Positions 9,077-16,399 of a stretch of DNA of 64,000 nucleotides are shown piece after piece. Numbering within the stretch: the stretch's first letter is position 1; each line of letters begins with the position of its first letter. The translations under genes were made by a program, and so were the position numbers. A model generated the notes under the pieces. The model ran no database searches and was not told the origin of the DNA. It saw only the letters and a program-made list of their open reading frames with translations. Source of the DNA: Bacteroidales bacterium (GTDB taxonomy: Bacteria; Bacteroidota; Bacteroidia; Bacteroidales; FEN-979); contig JAUXWT010000057.1 in the NCBI GenBank assembly GCA_030681475.1, forward strand, positions 36,729 to 100,728. The letters run 5' to 3'.

Positions 9077-9517
9077 ATGAATATACTTATACTTTGCACG
9101 GGCAACTCGTGCAGGAGCCAGATGGCCGAGGGGTTTTTAAGAGCTTTCGATGCACGACTGGAGGTTTTTTCGGCCGGAACACATCCGGCGGCGCAGTCCA
9201 ATCCTAACGCAGTGGCGGTGATGAAAGAGGAAGGTATTGACATCGCCGGAAACAAACCAAAGAATGTCGATATTTTTATTTCAGAACCCTTTGATTATGT
9301 AATCACGGTTTGTGACGGGGCAAAGGAGGTCTGCCCAGTCTTTACCGGAAATGTTAAAAACCGGCTGCATATCGGATTCGATGATCCCGCTGATGCGACA
9401 GGAACATTTGAGGAGGTAATTGCTGTATATCGCAGGGTCAGGGATGAAATCAAGGCGGGTTTTTACAGCTTCTATGTTGATCAAATCAAAGGTGAGGTTG
9501 ATAAGGGGGTGATGTGA
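9077..9517 (+). CDS. arsC: thioredoxin-coupled arsenate reductase
   Basis: 146 residues of the low-molecular-weight phosphatase fold. The P-loop is C7-TGNSC-R13 (Cx5R) followed by SQMAEG. The redox pair characteristic of Bacillus/Staphylococcus-type ArsC is present as C79-DGAKEV-C86, followed by FDDPADATG, the aspartate-proline loop. It reduces arsenate to arsenite using Cys7, Cys79 and Cys86, with thioredoxin regenerating the enzyme; the arsenite is then exported by the ACR3 pump encoded downstream. A plain tyrosine phosphatase would lack the C79/C86 pair. The stop codon lies in the first unit of a tandem repeat. Confidence 0.93.
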   Translation: MNILILCTGNSCRSQMAEGFLRAFDARLEVFSAGTHPAAQSNPNAVAVMKEEGIDIAGNKPKNVDIFISEPFDYVITVCDGAKEVCPVFTGNVKNRLHIGFDDPADATGTFEEVIAVYRRVRDEIKAGFYSFYVDQIKGEVDKGVM

Positions 9518-9600
9518 CAAGGTGACAAGGTGACAAGGTGACAAGGTGACAAGGTGACAAGGTGACAAGGTAGCGAGGTAGCGAGGTAGCGAGGTAGCGA
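9513..9600 (+). repeat. compound octamer tandem repeat, GGTGACAA x6 then GGTAGCGA x4
   Basis: After one variant unit TGTGACAA that contains the arsC stop codon, six perfect GGTGACAA units (9521-9568) change abruptly to four perfect GGTAGCGA units (9569-9600). The antisense reading gives the low-complexity string SPCHLVTLSPCHLVTLS, an artefact ORF. The second unit recurs in reverse complement at 46983-47006. Confidence 0.95.
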
Positions 9601-9620
9601 AACAGGGAAAAATAACAATT

Positions 9621-9911
9621 ATGACAGAAAAAAAGACAGACAAATTAAATGGCGATCGTCAAAACGATCAGGGTGATTGCGGTTGTGAAGGCAACTGTTG
9701 TCCGCCGAAAAGAAACAACACTCTTGCAAAGATAATTTTTGGGATAATCCTTTTATCTGCGATTGGAATCATTGCAGTAAAGCTGTACGTTAAACCTGCC
9801 CATACGACAAACAAAGAGGCATGTTGCCCCCCGGGATCTTCCGGGGAGTGCGATACCACAATGACGACAACCTGCGATACGGCAAAAAGTTCATCCTGTT
9901 GTCCTAAATGA
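9621..9911 (+). CDS. Cys-rich single-pass membrane peptide of the ars-hgc operon
   Basis: 96 residues with ten cysteines. An N-terminal cluster DCGCEGNCCPP (Cys20, 22, 26, 27) precedes one membrane helix (IIFGIILLSAIGIIAVKLYV, about residues 38-57), and a second cluster follows (ACCPPGSSGEC, then C85 and the terminal SSCCPK). The repeated CCPP words suggest soft-metal or metalloid thiolate binding on both faces of the membrane, or a thiol relay to the CcdA-like protein encoded eight bases downstream. I know of no named family. Its position between arsC and hgcA makes a role in arsenic or mercury handling plausible but unproven. Confidence 0.75.
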   Translation: MTEKKTDKLNGDRQNDQGDCGCEGNCCPPKRNNTLAKIIFGIILLSAIGIIAVKLYVKPAHTTNKEACCPPGSSGECDTTMTTTCDTAKSSSCCPK

Positions 9912-9918
9912 GAGCCAG

Positions 9919-10620
9919 ATGGATACATGGATAAATCAGGTATTAAGCAGTGACCATGCAGCCATTTCGGTACTGATCGCCCTGTTTCTGCTGGGGTTGA
10001 TCAGTGTTGTTACATGCGGATGTAATTTCGCAGTGATCGGAGTGGTTGCAGGTTATACAGGAGCAAGCGCTTCACCCTCAAATAGCAAAACCGTATTCCT
10101 GAGGGGATTTTCCTTCCTTGTTGGGACGGTTATTTCAATGGCTGTAATCGGGTTGCTGTTCGGATATGCAGGAAAGTTTGTCAGCAATTCTCTGGGAAAT
10201 TACTGGAAAATAGCAGCAGGGTTGATTGCCATTATTTTCGGACTATATTCCATGGATCTGATCCCCTTTAAATTGCCGGGTTTGACAATCAAACCAGTTA
10301 ATTCAGGGCAAAACATTTTTTCAGCTATCATTTTTGGCCTGACCGTCGGAGGGTTGTCCACTGCGTTAAATTCATGCTGTAACCCGATATTTCCGGTCGT
10401 TCTGGCTACATCGTTCGTAAAGGGAAGCGCCATCTGGGGCTTGACGATGCTTACTTCATTTGCCCTCGGGTATGGAATTCCGCTTGCAGCCATGATGGTA
10501 GGGTTCAGCCTGGGCCTGGGGAAGATTTCAAAGACATTGTCTGTTATCGGCGCCATTGCAAAATATGCCGGAGGAATTGCACTGGTTGCCCTGGGGTTTT
10601 ATTTCCTTTTAACCATATAG
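9919..10620 (+). CDS. CcdA/DsbD-like transmembrane thiol-disulfide carrier
   Basis: 233 residues, six predicted membrane helices arranged as two related halves. Each half carries a cysteine pair at the start: VVTCGCNFAVIG (Cys33/Cys35) and LNSCCNPIFPV (Cys153/Cys154). Such pairs in CcdA and the DsbD beta domain pass electrons from cytoplasmic thioredoxin to periplasmic thiols. CcdA-like genes are frequent members of Bacteroidota ars operons. It starts 7 bases after the Cys-rich peptide and ends 6 bases before hgcA, so it is co-transcribed with both. It could keep periplasmic thiols or the partner peptide reduced. The spacing CGC/CC differs from the usual single Cys per half in CcdA, so the exact chemistry is open. 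Confidence 0.85.
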   Translation: MDTWINQVLSSDHAAISVLIALFLLGLISVVTCGCNFAVIGVVAGYTGASASPSNSKTVFLRGFSFLVGTVISMAVIGLLFGYAGKFVSNSLGNYWKIAAGLIAIIFGLYSMDLIPFKLPGLTIKPVNSGQNIFSAIIFGLTVGGLSTALNSCCNPIFPVVLATSFVKGSAIWGLTMLTSFALGYGIPLAAMMVGFSLGLGKISKTLSVIGAIAKYAGGIALVALGFYFLLTI

Positions 10621-10626
10621 CACCAA

Positions 10627-11664
10627 ATGGCTGAAAAATTTATTACCGGTTATCTTGATTCAGATGAGGGCAAAGTTCCACAGATCTCCACAGCATGGAG
10701 CAATCATGATCGCTGGAGTACGATCAAGGTGAGGTGGTCGGTCGGGAGAATGAACTACAGGATTCAGCCCGGACTCTATGCTGTTGGAATCCCGGACAGG
10801 AATTCCCACATTTTTGTAACAGGAAACTATAAACTCAGCTTCGACCATCTCAGGCGGGCGCTGACCGGTACGCACTCATGGATACTGGTCATCGATACCA
10901 AGGGGATCAATGTATGGTGTGCGGCCGGAAAAGGTACTTTTGGCACAAAGGAGTTAGTGCGTCGTATCCGGATACATCATGTCGCCCAATTGGTTGACCA
11001 CCGGAAAATCATTTTACCTCAACTCAGCGCAACCGGTGTGGCGGCACATGAGGTGAAACGAATGACCGGGTTTTCCATCATATATGGACCGGTCAGGGCA
11101 AACGATATCAAGGCATTTCTTGAAGCCGGTCTAAAGGCCAGCGATTCCATGCGACGAATTTCATTCCCCATCGTTGAACGGTTGAAGGTAATCCCGGTCG
11201 ATGTTTTTTACGGAAAATATTACATGCTGGTTATCCCGGCGGTCTTTCTTTTGCTATCGGGGTTCACCCCTAGCGGGTTTTCGGTTGACCAAACATTAAA
11301 TACGGGGTGGAAGAGTTCAGTAAACCTGTTTGCCGGTTATTTGTCAGGGTGTGTCCTGGTCCCGGTGTTGTTACCCTGGATCCCTTTTCGAAGTTTTTCG
11401 ATGAAAGGATTAGTAATTGGCTGGCTTGTTGCTGGTCTCCTTGCCATATCAGGCACCATGGGCGCGGGTATCGTCGAGGTAGTCTCATGGTTCCTGATGA
11501 TGGGAGGATTATCGTCGTTCATGGCCATGAATTTCACAGGGTCCTCCACCTTTACTTCGCTTTCGGGGGTTCAAAAGGAGATGAAAAAAGCGTTACCGGT
11601 TCAAATTACAATGGTATCATTGGGTGTTGCCGGTTGGATTATTACCAGATTTCTTGAACAATGA
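10627..11664 (+). CDS. hgcA: HgcA, corrinoid-dependent mercury methyltransferase
   Basis: 345 residues. The diagnostic cap-helix motif is present as NVWCAAGKGTFGT, giving Cys98 as the likely lower-axial ligand to cobalt in the corrinoid. The N-terminal ~190 residues form the corrinoid-binding Rossmann-like domain related to the CFeSP large subunit. The C-terminal half has five membrane helices (YYMLVIPAVFLLLSGF, LFAGYLSGCVLVPVLLPW, LVIGWLVAGLLAISG, VVSWFLMMGGLSSFM, ITMVSLGVAGWIITRF), as in known HgcA. Total length matches the ~340-residue family. HgcA transfers a methyl group from methyl-corrinoid to Hg(II) at the inner membrane. The soluble CdhD/CFeSP subunit is excluded by the membrane domain and NVWCAAGK motif. 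It overlaps hgcB by 4 bp. Confidence 0.97.
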   Translation: MAEKFITGYLDSDEGKVPQISTAWSNHDRWSTIKVRWSVGRMNYRIQPGLYAVGIPDRNSHIFVTGNYKLSFDHLRRALTGTHSWILVIDTKGINVWCAAGKGTFGTKELVRRIRIHHVAQLVDHRKIILPQLSATGVAAHEVKRMTGFSIIYGPVRANDIKAFLEAGLKASDSMRRISFPIVERLKVIPVDVFYGKYYMLVIPAVFLLLSGFTPSGFSVDQTLNTGWKSSVNLFAGYLSGCVLVPVLLPWIPFRSFSMKGLVIGWLVAGLLAISGTMGAGIVEVVSWFLMMGGLSSFMAMNFTGSSTFTSLSGVQKEMKKALPVQITMVSLGVAGWIITRFLEQ

Positions 11665-11957
11665 GAGAATTGACTTACCTGCCTGGCGTTGTTACGCTGT
11701 TGCTTGATGTTGAAAAGTGCAACGGTTGCCGGATGTGTCTGATGGTTTGCCCGCATGCCGTTTTTGTGATGGAGAACAAAAGAGCTGTTATCCGCCACAA
11801 GGATTTTTGCATGGAGTGCGGCGCATGCGCAAAAAATTGCCCGGAAGGAGCCATCACTGTACAATCAGGCGTTGGGTGTGCCTCCGGAATCATCAATGGG
11901 TTGCTGCGCAGAACGGAGCCGAGTTGTGATTGTGATTCCGATGGAGGTTGTTGCTGA
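11661..11957 (+). CDS. hgcB: HgcB, dicluster ferredoxin partner of HgcA
   Basis: 98 residues. Two [4Fe-4S] motifs are complete: C20-x2-C23-x2-C26-x3-CP and C50-x2-C53-x2-C56-x3-CP. The family-specific cysteine follows in GVGCAS as Cys73, and the chain ends in a vicinal Cys97-Cys98 pair, with further C89 and C91 (SCDCDSDGGCC). These extra cysteines separate HgcB from ordinary 2[4Fe-4S] ferredoxins. It supplies the electrons that return the HgcA corrinoid to Co(I) and is thought to hand Hg(II) over through its C-terminal thiols. ATGA start/stop overlap with hgcA indicates translational coupling. Its stop codon lies in the first unit of an eight-copy octamer repeat. Confidence 0.97.
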   Translation: MRELTYLPGVVTLLLDVEKCNGCRMCLMVCPHAVFVMENKRAVIRHKDFCMECGACAKNCPEGAITVQSGVGCASGIINGLLRRTEPSCDCDSDGGCC

Positions 11958-12019
11958 TTTGATGATTTGATGATTTGATGATTTGATGATTTGATGATTT
12001 GATGATTTGATGATTTGAT
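11956..12019 (+). repeat. octamer tandem repeat GATTTGAT x8 after hgcB
   Basis: Eight perfect copies in 64 bases. The hgcB stop TGA (11955-11957) overlaps the first copy, and the four-helix-bundle ATG follows 3 bases after the last. Copy number would be expected to vary by replication slippage without altering hgcB, since the stop precedes almost the whole array. Confidence 0.95.
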
Positions 12020-12022
12020 AAA

Positions 12023-12382
12023 ATGAAGGTTATGAGAAATGACAGGGAGAATCTTATTGTAAAATTATCGCTTGAATTTGCGCTTGAGATTATTAAGTTT
12101 TCAGAATTGCTTGAAGAAAAAAAGAAGTATGTTGTCGCCAGGCAAATATTAAAGTCAGGTACATCGATTGGTGCAAATGTCAGGGAGGCACAGAATGCAG
12201 AAAGTAAAATTGATTTTATCCATAAAATGAAAATCGCCGCAAAAGAGGCTGATGAAACTGAATACTGGTTGATTCTCTGCGAAATGTCAAAAAACTATCC
12301 ATTTAACAAGGACTTAAAAGCAAATCTTCAATCAATAATCAAAATAATATCAAAAATAATCAGCACCTCCAAATCAGGTTAA
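12023..12382 (+). CDS. four-helix bundle protein (23S rRNA IVS-type family)
   Basis: 119 residues matching the small family first seen in 23S rRNA intervening sequences: [18 protein letters not shown], then [20 protein letters not shown] and [20 protein letters not shown]. The family forms four-helix bundles, often pentameric, and is scattered through Bacteroidota genomes as solitary genes. No biochemical function is established. Here it sits inside the ars-hgc operon, preceded by an octamer array and followed by short ATTTTCAAAT-like words, which looks like a later insertion between hgcB and acr3. The start at 12023 or the ATG at 12032 are both possible. Confidence 0.88.
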   Translation: MKVMRNDRENLIVKLSLEFALEIIKFSELLEEKKKYVVARQILKSGTSIGANVREAQNAESKIDFIHKMKIAAKEADETEYWLILCEMSKNYPFNKDLKANLQSIIKIISKIISTSKSG

Positions 12383-12425
12383 TCCTTGCCTAATCTTCAA
12401 ATCTCCAAATTTTCAAATCAATTCT

Positions 12426-13478
12426 ATGAAAACCCGATTAAAGTTTCTCGACCGTTATCTGACTTTATGGATATTTCTCGCCATGGCCATCGGCGTATTC
12501 TGGGGTTGGTTATTTCCCGGTATTGCCGGGTTCTGGAATGCCCTGTCGTCGGGAACAACGAATATTCCCATCGCCATCGGGCTTATCGTGATGATGTACC
12601 CGCCATTGGCCAAAGTAAAATACGAGGAGTTGGGTGATGTGTTTAAAAACACCAAAATTCTGGGATTATCACTGGTTCAGAACTGGCTCATCGGTCCGGT
12701 ACTGATGTTCCTGCTGGCAATAATTTTCCTGCAGTTCAATATCGATTACATGTACGGATTGATTCTTATCGGTCTGGCGAGATGTATCGCCATGGTAATT
12801 GTGTGGAACGAACTCGCAAAAGGGGACACAGAGTATTGTGCCGGGCTGGTTGCCTTCAATTCCATCTTCCAGGTACTCCTTTTTTCGGTTTACGCTTATC
12901 TTTTTATCGCGGTATTTCCGGCCTGGTTCGGGCTGCCTACCAACAGCGCCGTGGAGGCGATCACCATTAAACAGATCGCTGAAAGCGTTTTTATCTACCT
13001 GGGGATCCCTTTCCTGGCTGGATTTCTGACACGATTTATCCTCATTCGTGTCAAGAGCAAGGTTTGGTACCACACGAAATTTGTTCCCAAAATCAGTCCG
13101 CTAACCTTGATTGCCCTTTTGTTTACGATCCTGGTGATGTTTTCGCTGAAGGGTGAGTATATCGTAAAAATCCCGTTTGATGTTGTAAGGATCGCTATCC
13201 CGCTTACGATCTATTTTCTGATCATGTTCATGCTTTCATTCTATATGAGTAAGAAGGCCGGTGCGACTTATGAACAATCGGCTACTCTGTCGTTTACGGC
13301 GGCCAGCAACAATTTCGAATTGGCAATCGCAGTTGCAATCGCAGTTTTCGGCATCGACTCCGGTGAGGCCTTTGCAGCAGTGATCGGGCCGCTGGTCGAA
13401 GTTCCTGTTCTTATATCTCTGGTGAGCGTTGCATTCTGGTTAAAGAAAAAATGGTGGAAAGGAGATCCTTCCATTTGA
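12426..13478 (+). CDS. acr3: ACR3-family arsenite efflux permease
   Basis: 350 residues with about ten membrane helices. Conserved ACR3 words are present: [19 protein letters not shown], then [19 protein letters not shown] with the essential Cys120, and [19 protein letters not shown] with the essential Glu298. The protein exports arsenite (and often antimonite) across the inner membrane using the proton gradient. It completes the ars set (arsR, arsC) from which it is separated by ccdA, hgcAB and the four-helix-bundle gene. Its 3' end is only 7 bases from the convergent beta-barrel gene. Confidence 0.95.
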   Translation: MKTRLKFLDRYLTLWIFLAMAIGVFWGWLFPGIAGFWNALSSGTTNIPIAIGLIVMMYPPLAKVKYEELGDVFKNTKILGLSLVQNWLIGPVLMFLLAIIFLQFNIDYMYGLILIGLARCIAMVIVWNELAKGDTEYCAGLVAFNSIFQVLLFSVYAYLFIAVFPAWFGLPTNSAVEAITIKQIAESVFIYLGIPFLAGFLTRFILIRVKSKVWYHTKFVPKISPLTLIALLFTILVMFSLKGEYIVKIPFDVVRIAIPLTIYFLIMFMLSFYMSKKAGATYEQSATLSFTAASNNFELAIAVAIAVFGIDSGEAFAAVIGPLVEVPVLISLVSVAFWLKKKWWKGDPSI

Positions 13479-13485
13479 TTTTTTC

Positions 13486-14433
13486 CTATTCCTCTGATGA
13501 ACTTGTATGGATTAAAATGCGGAGGTAAAGTCCGAAGGAGGGTTTGGAATCCGGGTAACCTTCGAGATTAACAGGGTAATAGTGTGCAAAAAAACCGGGT
13601 TCAATACCGAAATTATCGTTCAATGGAATTCCTGCCCCGACACCCAAATAGCCACCAAGCCCGAAAGCGTTCTGGTTGACAGTAAGGGTTTGCTGGTTGA
13701 TCCCTTGCTGAAATCCCTGGCTGCCATAAATGTTTACCAGGTTGAACTCTTTTCCTTCCACTACGAAGATCGTTTTCCTCACCTGGGTGTAACACATGGT
13801 CGCACCACCCTGGATGAATAGGTTTATCCGCGATTTCAGTGGAAATGACCGCTGGTATCCAAGGTCGATCATAACCCGTCCTTCCTTTCCGATGACCTGT
13901 TCAAAACGATAATCCGGATATGTTTGGGGGCCAAGAGGATTGTAGACAAGCAGGGTCACTGCATCCGCGGCCCTTAATTGGGCATAGTTCGCCTGCAGGA
14001 AAATGGCATTCTTACGGTTAAAATTAACCCTTAAAAACAATCCGCCGGAGAAGGCCACATTGTAATGCATATTCGTGGGATAGCCGTCAACAGTAAGTTG
14101 AGTGATTGTGTCAGTCTCGCCAATACCCAGGGCCTGCCTGATGTCCCTCCTGTAATATGCATTTTTAAAAATATCTTCAATGCTGTTGACATTGTCGGGT
14201 GTTCCATTGTAAAAATTGGCGGAATACTTGTTGGCGAAATAGGCGCCAAAATTAATGCCGTACTCAAATTTTCGCAACGGAAAGGGATTCTCGTCCTCCT
14301 CTTCCTCATCCTTCAGACCATGCTTCTGGGTCTTGTCTTTTTCCTTTTGTTTGGAAGTTGATATTTTCTCCTGGCCAGTTACAGGCAGTGACAAGATGAA
14401 AAATGCGATTATAATGATCAGTATGGTTCTCAA
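13486..14433 (-). CDS. outer-membrane beta-barrel protein
   Basis: 315 residues. Start is TTG at 14433, directly followed by a signal peptide (RTILIIIIAFFILSLPVTGQ); no ATG lies before it. A charged linker (KQKEKDKTQKHGLKDEEEEDE) precedes alternating hydrophobic strands with aromatic girdles (FEYGINFGAYFANKYSANF, FGLGGYLGVGAGIPLND, FGLYLRILI), as in 8- to 10-strand Bacteroidota barrels. The function is unknown. It converges on acr3 but has its own promoter and is probably not part of the ars operon. Confidence 0.8.
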   Translation of the reverse strand: MRTILIIIIAFFILSLPVTGQEKISTSKQKEKDKTQKHGLKDEEEEDENPFPLRKFEYGINFGAYFANKYSANFYNGTPDNVNSIEDIFKNAYYRRDIRQALGIGETDTITQLTVDGYPTNMHYNVAFSGGLFLRVNFNRKNAIFLQANYAQLRAADAVTLLVYNPLGPQTYPDYRFEQVIGKEGRVMIDLGYQRSFPLKSRINLFIQGGATMCYTQVRKTIFVVEGKEFNLVNIYGSQGFQQGINQQTLTVNQNAFGLGGYLGVGAGIPLNDNFGIEPGFFAHYYPVNLEGYPDSKPSFGLYLRILIHTSSSEE

Positions 14434-14467
14434 TGGAATAGCTTTATGTGTCTGTTATTATCCGTTG

Positions 14468-14475
14468 CAAAAATA
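14468..14475 (-). promoter_or_regulatory. -7 box TATTTTTG for the beta-barrel gene
   Basis: On the minus strand TATTTTTG matches TAnnTTTG exactly and lies 34 bases before the TTG start of the 13486-14433 gene. This supports the non-ATG start there. Confidence 0.5.
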
Positions 14476-14488
14476 GAAATTATTGTGG

Positions 14489-16399
14489 TTACAACATCGG
14501 GATGGTATCAACCCTTTTCAACATCAGTCTTGCGGGTCCTTTCAATTCAACATCAGGGATCAGATTTTCGGTTTCCCGTGGGGTGATCCAGCCCTTTTTC
14601 AGCATTTTCCCTGAAACAAGATTATAGAAACCTGCATTTGATTCGCGGAGGTGGCCGTTTGTGTCGAAGGAGTATTTAAACCATTTAGGCCGGGGGATGA
14701 TGGACGCCATAAAGATGGCCTCGGCCAGTGTGAGTTGTGAGGCATTTTTATTGAAATAGAAATGTGATGCTTCATTGGCGCCATAGATCATCGGTCCCCA
14801 CTCGATTATGTTGAGGTAAACTTCATACATCCGTTCCTTTGTGCTGAGTCCCTGGTTTTCAATGAGCCATACGATCAAGGCTTCTTCCAATTTGCGCGCT
14901 ACTGTTTTATTCCGGCTGAGGAAGACATTTTTCACCAGTTGCATGCTGATGGTACTGCCTCCCCGGGCAAACCGCCGCTCTTTGATATTGGTGATAATTG
15001 ATTCACGAAAGGAGTCCTGCAGGAATCCGCGGTGCTGGTAGAAACCTCCATCCTCACTGGTAAGCACTGCCTTTTGCAGGTAATTTGAAATGTGATCCAG
15101 CGACCTGTAATCTGGATTTTCGGAACCTGCAATAAAAGAGCGAACCGGAATTTGTTGATCATAGGCGGTATACATGAATGGGCCGTTCATTTTAGTCAGG
15201 TCGGCATTGCCATATGACAACACACTGAACTGATGCCGGTCGAGGGAGGTCGAAAATATCAAAGAATCAGGAACTGAGAGATCCACGAAAAAATCGAGGT
15301 ACCAGGAAAGGTTTCCTCTCACCAGTATACCATCAAGATTGGTGAAGAGCCCCGGTGGAAATGAAGAAAACAGGTCCTGTGCCGGAAATTGGGGTTTATG
15401 GATCCGCAAAGTGATTTGTTTTGATGGTTTCGCCCTGAACCGGATAAAAGGATTGAAGTTTATCCTATTAAAAATCACCAGCGTAGCGCTGTCCAATTCG
15501 GCAAAATCAGCGCCTATATTCAGCAGGTACCGGATCTCTGTTTTATCAAATTTCACTGGTCCGGCGGCAATTCTGTGGTGATCGACCCGCAACCCGGTCA
15601 AAGAGGCAAATCCGCTGATCCGGGCAAGATCATTGCTTCCATCCTGTTCGGCAATGCTGAATGCAAGTGTGTCAAAATCCACCAGCGCATTCCACTTAGC
15701 TTCGATATACGGAAGAGATACTTTTGAGGAATCGGCCGGATAAAGTCTGAATTCAGCCAACCTGTTGTGGTTATCCATTTTCCCGGCCATCGTCCATTTT
15801 GCAGCCATATTGTTTTCGCTGACCTCCACTGTCGATCTGAAATAATGGTCTGTCAGGGTAAATTGATCGATGTGAAATCCCACCCGATGGTCCTCCGACA
15901 GGATATTCAAACTGAAGTTCCTGATGTACAGAGAAAGTGGGATTTTATCGAAAGCGAAGCGCACCATCCTCCTGGCGGTTTCCGCATAATTTACCGTTCC
16001 GGTTGCCGAATCTCCCGCATGGTGACCCCGGCGCATTAAAAACCCATAATTGGAGCTGCTGCCATTACTTTCCAGCAAAATGCCGATGTTGATAAGCTTT
16101 ACATCATGCAGTGCGATACGGCCCGCAAACAGTTTCACGATGCCGATGGAGGCGTATGCCGAATCGACCTTCAGCAAGGTGTCGCCCAGGCCGGGTTTGA
16201 GGGTGATGCCGGTCACCAGAATTGAAGCCAAACCCTGGATCCTGACATCGGAAATTTTCAGCACTGCCTGAGCGCGATTGTTAAACCTGTTTATCCGGTT
16301 CTGGATGTACCATGAAGCCAAGGGAGACCGGAACATGAAAGTGAGCAAGCAAAAGAACAGAACACCAAGAGCTGCAAAATATTTAATTTTCCTGATCAT
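14489..16399 (-). CDS. AsmA-like domain fused to GT51 peptidoglycan glycosyltransferase
   Basis: About 636 residues from the ATG at 16399 (the track start at 16447 is inside the CPBP gene). One membrane anchor (FAALGVLFFCLLTFMF) is followed by ~400 residues resembling AsmA/DUF-type periplasmic repeats. The C-terminal ~220 residues are a complete GT51 domain: SEDGGFYQHRG with the catalytic Glu, RGGSTISMQLVKN, KLEEALIVWLIE and EVYLNIIEWG. GT51 enzymes polymerise lipid II into glycan strands. There is no transpeptidase domain, so it is a monofunctional transglycosylase with an unusual N-terminal partner in place of the usual short anchor. It overlaps the CPBP gene by 17 bases. Confidence 0.88.
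   Translation of the reverse strand: MIRKIKYFAALGVLFFCLLTFMFRSPLASWYIQNRINRFNNRAQAVLKISDVRIQGLASILVTGITLKPGLGDTLLKVDSAYASIGIVKLFAGRIALHDVKLINIGILLESNGSSSNYGFLMRRGHHAGDSATGTVNYAETARRMVRFAFDKIPLSLYIRNFSLNILSEDHRVGFHIDQFTLTDHYFRSTVEVSENNMAAKWTMAGKMDNHNRLAEFRLYPADSSKVSLPYIEAKWNALVDFDTLAFSIAEQDGSNDLARISGFASLTGLRVDHHRIAAGPVKFDKTEIRYLLNIGADFAELDSATLVIFNRINFNPFIRFRAKPSKQITLRIHKPQFPAQDLFSSFPPGLFTNLDGILVRGNLSWYLDFFVDLSVPDSLIFSTSLDRHQFSVLSYGNADLTKMNGPFMYTAYDQQIPVRSFIAGSENPDYRSLDHISNYLQKAVLTSEDGGFYQHRGFLQDSFRESIITNIKERRFARGGSTISMQLVKNVFLSRNKTVARKLEEALIVWLIENQGLSTKERMYEVYLNIIEWGPMIYGANEASHFYFNKNASQLTLAEAIFMASIIPRPKWFKYSFDTNGHLRESNAGFYNLVSGKMLKKGWITPRETENLIPDVELKGPARLMLKRVDTIPML

Noticed and set aside
9077-9517. 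Low-molecular-weight protein tyrosine phosphatase
   Set aside because: The C79/C86 redox pair and ars context favour arsenate reductase.
8753-9643. Minus-strand ORFs reading SPCYPVTLLPCHPVTLS and SPCHLVTLSPCHLVTLS
   Set aside because: They are translations of the antisense of octamer arrays overlapping arsR and arsC; the low-complexity strings are repeat artefacts.
10627-11664. HgcA as the acetyl-CoA pathway CFeSP large subunit
   Set aside because: The NVWCAAGK motif, five C-terminal helices and the adjacent HgcB ferredoxin are specific to HgcA; no other Wood-Ljungdahl gene is nearby.
8935-12019. CRISPR array
   Set aside because: The repeats are uninterrupted 7-8 bp tandem units with no spacers and no cas genes.
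12023-12382. Intervening sequence in 23S rRNA
   Set aside because: Only the protein family is shared; no rRNA sequence is present in the window.
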